The translations under genes and the position numbers were made by a program. This document shows, piece after piece, positions 4,472 through 8,187 of a stretch of 8,187 nt of DNA (positions are counted from its first letter, which is position 1; the number at the start of each line of letters is the position of its first letter). Below the pieces are notes generated by a model. That model searched no databases. It had not been told where the DNA came from and saw only the letters and a list, made by a program, of their open reading frames with translations. The stretch comes from JAXGVG01 sp040773965 (GTDB lineage Bacteria; Pseudomonadota; Alphaproteobacteria; UBA9219): NCBI GenBank assembly GCA_040773965.1, contig JAXGVG010000084.1, positions 1 to 8,187 on the forward strand, written 5' to 3'.

Positions 4472-5884
4472 ATGAAGAAGTTATGGTCCTCTCTTCTGGT
4501 TTTGTTTGTTGTCGTGTTTTCTTGCGGGGCTGTGGCCGAGTCAACGGTACCGTTATCACGCACACAGATTGCCTTAAGCTATTCGCCAATTGTAAAGCGC
4601 GCCGCGCCGGCCGTCGTTAATATCTATACCCGCAAAGTCGTTCAGCAAAAGGTCGTTTCGCCATTCCTCAACGATCCGTTCTTTCAGCATTTTTTCGGCG
4701 GGTCATTGCCGCAAGGCATGACAAGAAGAAGACTTGAGCAATCGTTGGGATCTGGGGTGATCATCCGTCCCGACGGCCTGATTGTGACGAGCAACCATGT
4801 GATTGCGGGCGCCGACGAAATTACGGTTGTTCTTTCCGATCGCCGTGAGTTTGAGGCGACGCTTGTTACAACGGACGACCGCTCGGACCTTGCCCTGCTG
4901 CGCATTGATACGAAAGGCGAAAAACTTCCCCATCTTCAATTCAGGGACTCCGATGAAATAGAGGTGGGCGATTTGGTTCTGGCTATCGGGAATCCGTTCG
5001 GTGTCGGCCAGACGGTCACGAGCGGGATCGTTTCGGCCATCGCGCGCACGTCGCTGGATATCAACGATCTGAATTATTTTATCCAGACGGATGCCGCCAT
5101 TAACCCAGGCAATTCGGGGGGCGCGCTCGTGACAATGGACGGCAAGCTAGCAGGAATCAATTCCGCGATTTATTCGCGGAATGGCGGCAACATGGGCATT
5201 GGCTTCGCCATACCTTCCAATATGGTTCAAACCGTCGTTAGTGCCATCGATTCAGGCCAAAAAAACGTTGTTCGTCCATGGCTTGGAATCGATGGGCAGG
5301 AAGTCACGCGAGACGTGGCGGCTTCTTTGGGGTTGGCGCGCCCGTCGGGGATGCTCGTCAACGACGTACACAAGGCAAGCCCCGCCAACAAAGCCGGATT
5401 GAAAGCGGGCGATGTCATTATTGCCGTCAATGGCAAAGCCATTGAGGATCCGGCCGCCTTTCGCTACCGGATCGCCATGTTGCCGATCGGTACGGACGCC
5501 GTTCTGGATATACAGCGGAAAGAAAAGCGTTTGACGGTGCAGATAAAAACAATGGCGCCTCCGGAAGACCCGCCGCGCGATGAAACGACCGTAAAAGGAA
5601 ACAACCCTCTGGCAGGCGCGGTGCTTGTTAATCTGTCTCCGGCTGTGACTGAAGAATATGGCATTCGAGGGATTGAGCGTGGCGTTATGGTTTTAAAACT
5701 TTCTCCGGATGCGCCTGCGGCGCGTGTAGGGGTTCAGCCCGGCGATATCGTCATGAAGATCAACGATTTTGAAACGCCCAAGGTGCGCGACGTCATAGCT
5801 TTATTGAAGGCAGGCGAGTCACGGGGCTGGCGCATCGCCATTCGGCGTGGCGAGAACATCATAAACGTTATGGTTGGCCGATGA
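4472..5884 (+). CDS. Do-family periplasmic serine protease (HtrA/DegP-like)
   Basis: Envelope protease/chaperone that degrades or holds misfolded periplasmic proteins. With ATG 4472 it has 470 aa. A Lys-Lys signal peptide runs to AVA-ES (cleavage near residue 22). The trypsin-like domain carries the full triad: H109 in SNHV, D139 in DRSDLALL and S215 in NPGNSGGAL. A Phe-rich loop before it (about 64-80) resembles the regulatory LA loop. PDZ1 (about 265-360, with PWLGI and AGLKAGDVI) and PDZ2 (about 380-470, with VGVQPGDIV) follow. An in-frame GTG at 4463 would overlap the GTGAGG ribosome-binding site (4458-4463), so ATG 4472 is preferred. The degP, degQ or mucD subtype cannot be told by eye. 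The stop overlaps the rarA start (ATGA), so the two are co-translated. Confidence 0.95.
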   Translation: MKKLWSSLLVLFVVVFSCGAVAESTVPLSRTQIALSYSPIVKRAAPAVVNIYTRKVVQQKVVSPFLNDPFFQHFFGGSLPQGMTRRRLEQSLGSGVIIRPDGLIVTSNHVIAGADEITVVLSDRREFEATLVTTDDRSDLALLRIDTKGEKLPHLQFRDSDEIEVGDLVLAIGNPFGVGQTVTSGIVSAIARTSLDINDLNYFIQTDAAINPGNSGGALVTMDGKLAGINSAIYSRNGGNMGIGFAIPSNMVQTVVSAIDSGQKNVVRPWLGIDGQEVTRDVAASLGLARPSGMLVNDVHKASPANKAGLKAGDVIIAVNGKAIEDPAAFRYRIAMLPIGTDAVLDIQRKEKRLTVQIKTMAPPEDPPRDETTVKGNNPLAGAVLVNLSPAVTEEYGIRGIERGVMVLKLSPDAPAARVGVQPGDIVMKINDFETPKVRDVIALLKAGESRGWRIAIRRGENIINVMVGR

Positions 5885-7182
5885 CGAAGGAATCCCCTTC
5901 GCTTTTTCACTCAGCCGTCATTCGGCCTTTGGCCGACAGATTGAGGCCCCGAACGCTGGAAGAAGTTGAAGGACAGGATCATCTTCTAAAAGAAGACGCG
6001 CCGATAGGGCGTATGGTGGCGGCCAAGCGTCTTGCCTCAATGATTTTATGGGGACCGCCCGGTTGCGGCAAGACGACCATCGCCCGGTTGCTGGCCGATG
6101 CGGTCGGTCTTTACTTTGATCCTGTGTCTGCCACGGCGTCGGGCGTTGCGGAATTGCGCAAAATATTTGAAGCCGCCACGAGCCGCCGTGAAATGGGGCA
6201 GGGAACGCTACTTTTTGTCGATGAAGTCCACCGTTTCAACCGCGCCCAGCAAGATGTTCTGCTGCCCTATGTCGAGGACGGCACGGTTGTTTTGGTTGGG
6301 GCCACGACGGAAAATCCATCTTTTGAGCTGAATAGCGCCTTGTTGTCGCGGTGTCAGGTTTTGGTTCTTAACCGGCTGGACGATGCGGCGCTGGAAAAAA
6401 TGCTGGTCCGTGCCGAAGAACTGGAAAAGCGCAAGCTTCCTTTGACAGCCGAAGCCCGAATATCCCTGAAAGCCATGGCGGATGGCGATGGCCGGTATCT
6501 TCTCGTGATGGCCGAGGAACTGTTTGCAAGGAAATCGGAAAAACCGATGGATCCTGCGGCTTTGGCCGATTTTGTCCACCGCCGCCAGCCTCTCTATGAC
6601 AAGGCGCAAGAGAGCCATTTCAACCTTATCAGCGCGCTCCATAAGTCCCTGCGCGGATCCGATTGCGATGCGGCTCTTTATTGGCTGGCGCGAATGCTGG
6701 CCGGGGGCGAAGATCCGCGTTATATAGCGCGCCGCCTGACCCGTTTTGCCAGCGAGGATATAGGCCTTGCCGATCCACAGGCGCTGCCGTTGGCTCTTGC
6801 GGCATGGGAAACGTACGAGCGCATGGGCAGCCCCGAAGGCGAACTGGCTATTGCCGAGGCCGTGATTTATTTGGCGACGGCGCCAAAATCAAATGCGGCC
6901 TATGTCGCGCTGGGCGCAGCCATGGCGGCGGCCCGACAAGAAGGCTCGCTTATGCCTCCCAAACATATTATGAACGCGCCGACCCGTCTTATGAAGGAGA
7001 TAGGATATGGAGAAGGGTACGCCTACGACCACGATACCGCCGAAGGTTTCTCGGGACAGAATTATTTTCCCGACGAAATGCCAAGGCAGATTTTTTATCG
7101 TCCCGCCGCGCGCGGTTTTGAGCGCGAAGTCAAGCGCCGTCTGGATTATTGGGCCGAGTTGCGGCGGCGCAAGAAGGAATAG
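5881..7182 (+). CDS. rarA: Replication-associated recombination protein A (AAA+ ATPase)
   Basis: RarA (MgsA) is the bacterial homologue of eukaryotic WRNIP1/Mgs1. It acts at stalled replication forks and binds single-stranded DNA-binding protein. The 433 aa match the family. Walker A is GPPGCGKTT (58-66), Walker B LLFVDEVHRFN (110-120) and sensor 1 lies in GATTENPSFELNSALLSR (140-157). The arginine-containing GDGRY segment near 205 fits the sensor-2 region. The C-terminal half has the clamp-loader-like tetramerisation domain (RRLTRFASEDIGLADPQ; LATAPKSNAAYVAL) and the family's closing segments NAPTRLMKEIGYG and EGFSGQNYFPDEM. ATG 5881 overlaps the protease stop and has only a weak ribosome-binding site, so translational coupling is likely. 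No fusion or truncation was seen. It ends 2 bp from the convergent chemoreceptor gene. Confidence 0.96.
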   Translation: MTKESPSLFHSAVIRPLADRLRPRTLEEVEGQDHLLKEDAPIGRMVAAKRLASMILWGPPGCGKTTIARLLADAVGLYFDPVSATASGVAELRKIFEAATSRREMGQGTLLFVDEVHRFNRAQQDVLLPYVEDGTVVLVGATTENPSFELNSALLSRCQVLVLNRLDDAALEKMLVRAEELEKRKLPLTAEARISLKAMADGDGRYLLVMAEELFARKSEKPMDPAALADFVHRRQPLYDKAQESHFNLISALHKSLRGSDCDAALYWLARMLAGGEDPRYIARRLTRFASEDIGLADPQALPLALAAWETYERMGSPEGELAIAEAVIYLATAPKSNAAYVALGAAMAAARQEGSLMPPKHIMNAPTRLMKEIGYGEGYAYDHDTAEGFSGQNYFPDEMPRQIFYRPAARGFEREVKRRLDYWAELRRRKKE

Positions 7183-7184
7183 AA

Positions 7185-8187
7185 TTATCCTTGCCGAACC
7201 TTGCTCATAAACGCCTTGATTTCGCTCCGAAGACGTTCGGCCTGTTTTGACAGTTCATTCGAAGCCTGCAAAACCTCATCGGCCGCGCCGCGGGATTCGC
7301 TTGCCGCGTGCGTTACGTTGACAATGTTGCTCGACACTTCGTTCGTGCCCGCCGAGGCCTGTTGCACGTTGTTCGAGATTTCCTGCGTTGCTGCCGTCTG
7401 CTCATGAATGGCGCTGGCGATGGCGCCCGTAATTTCACCGATATGTTCAATGGTGTTGCCTATGGCGCGGATGGCGTTTACCGCATCGGCCGAGACGGTT
7501 TGGACGGTTACAATCTTTTTCGATATTTCTTCCGTGGCCCGCGCCGTCTGGGTCGCCAGGTTTTTCACCTCGCTTGCCACGACCGCAAACCCCTTGCCGG
7601 CTTCGCCTGCCCGCGCGGCTTCGATTGTCGCGTTCAGCGCCAGCAGGTTCGTCTGTTCGGCGATATCCTGGATGAGCTTAACCACGTCGCCAATCTGGGC
7701 GGCCGCTTCAGATAGCGTCGACACGGTCTGGTCCGTTTTCTTCACTTCATCCACGGCCTCCTGCGCTACGCGGGACGATTCCGATACCTGCCGGTTGATT
7801 TCTCCAATGGAGGCGGATAGCTCTTCCGTCGCCGACGCCACTGTGCTCACGCTGGTTGAGGCTTCTTCCGTTGCGGCGGCAACTACGGAAGACTGCCGGT
7901 TGGTTTGATCGGCCATTTCGGAAAGGTTTTTGGCATTGGCTTGCAGCTCGGTCGCGGCGGATGCCACGACGTCGACAATTTGGCCTACGCTTTGTTCGAA
8001 GTCATTGGCCATCTTTTCCATGACCTGCTTCTTCTCGATCGCCGCCCGGCGCTCCATCTGCTCGGCCTTCAGCTTCTCGACCTGCCGCGCGTTCTCCTGG
8101 AATACCTTTACGGTCTTGGCCATGTCGCCGATTTCGTCGCGGCGCTCGTCCATCCCGATGTGACCCGTCGTGTCGCCCGACGCGAGC
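7185..8187 (-). CDS. Methyl-accepting chemotaxis protein, C-terminal part (5' end outside window)
   Basis: C-terminal signalling half of a chemoreceptor that controls CheA activity through CheW. About 333 codons are visible, read from the window edge. They begin inside a HAMP domain (LASGDTTGHIGMDERRDEIGD, 8186 down to about 8124). A connecting coil and the long antiparallel coiled-coil MCP signalling domain follow. The conserved hairpin tip (IAEQTNLLALNATIEAARAG, then KGFAVVASEV) maps to about 7554-7673. Glu/Gln/Ala-rich heptads on both sides carry likely methylation sites. The end (IKAFMSKVRQG) has no CheR-binding pentapeptide. The ligand-binding and membrane parts lie beyond the window, so the ligand is unknown. 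The internal ATG at 8153 is not the true start, since the frame and HAMP homology extend past it. Confidence 0.95.
   Translation of the reverse strand, partial: LASGDTTGHIGMDERRDEIGDMAKTVKVFQENARQVEKLKAEQMERRAAIEKKQVMEKMANDFEQSVGQIVDVVASAATELQANAKNLSEMADQTNRQSSVVAAATEEASTSVSTVASATEELSASIGEINRQVSESSRVAQEAVDEVKKTDQTVSTLSEAAAQIGDVVKLIQDIAEQTNLLALNATIEAARAGEAGKGFAVVASEVKNLATQTARATEEISKKIVTVQTVSADAVNAIRAIGNTIEHIGEITGAIASAIHEQTAATQEISNNVQQASAGTNEVSSNIVNVTHAASESRGAADEVLQASNELSKQAERLRSEIKAFMSKVRQG

Noticed and set aside
7408..7908. Open frame of 166 codons on the plus strand opposite the chemoreceptor
   Set aside because: Its low-complexity Ala/Ser/Thr/Val composition is the antisense image of the Ala/Glu/Gln-rich receptor coiled coil, whose identity is certain.
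2..8187. Mobile element, CRISPR array or phage-defence system
   Set aside because: No transposase, integrase, spaced direct repeats or defence-type protein domains were seen; most coding sequence belongs to conserved housekeeping or signalling families.

Overview
The window reads as chromosomal DNA of an alphaproteobacterium. It carries the distal ribosomal-protein/RNA-polymerase cluster in the order rpsM-rpsK-rpoA-rplQ with no rpsD between rpsK and rpoA. A periplasmic Do-family protease and rarA follow, a neighbourhood I recall from alphaproteobacteria, especially Rhodospirillales-like genomes. The RpoA and S11 sequences have alphaproteobacterial character, and the best promoter has the TTGAC-type -35 common in this class. 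Genus or species cannot be fixed from the sequence.

Layout: (1) Positions 2-1126 (+) hold the C-terminal part, or a short whole version, of a CheA-like signalling protein with an Hpt-type histidine and a HATPase domain but no CheW-like regulatory domain. (2) Positions 1127-1381 are a gene-free control region. It has a strong sigma70-type promoter and a structured leader of about 180 nt that contains a terminator-like hairpin. (3) Positions 1382-3935 are rpsM, rpsK, rpoA and rplQ, three of which start with GTG. Foldable gaps separate them: a long imperfect hairpin before rpsK, a hairpin plus T-run before rpoA, and a 145-nt gap before rplQ. (4) Positions 3932-4234 encode a small predicted lipoprotein with mirror-symmetric cysteine spacing, joined to rplQ by an ATGA stop/start overlap. 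(5) A 237-nt gap precedes a Do-family (HtrA/DegP-like) protease, which is joined to rarA by another ATGA overlap. (6) The minus strand from 7185 to the window end holds the C-terminal part of a methyl-accepting chemotaxis protein, convergent with rarA and only 2 bp from it.

How the genes work together: the ribosomal block supplies S13, S11, the RNA polymerase alpha subunit and L17. The protease and RarA form a small stress/repair unit (envelope protein quality control and stalled-fork rescue) with no functional link apparent beyond co-transcription. The two flanking genes belong to chemosensory-type signalling. The usual alphaproteobacterial neighbours upstream of rpsM (secY, adk) are absent, so the cluster is broken here and has its own promoter.

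Most genes are ordinary and well conserved. The points worth a second look are the leader and intergenic RNA structures of the ribosomal operon, a small reading frame overlapping the rpsM start, the six-cysteine lipoprotein, and the broken gene order. I saw no mobile element, CRISPR array, tRNA or rRNA.
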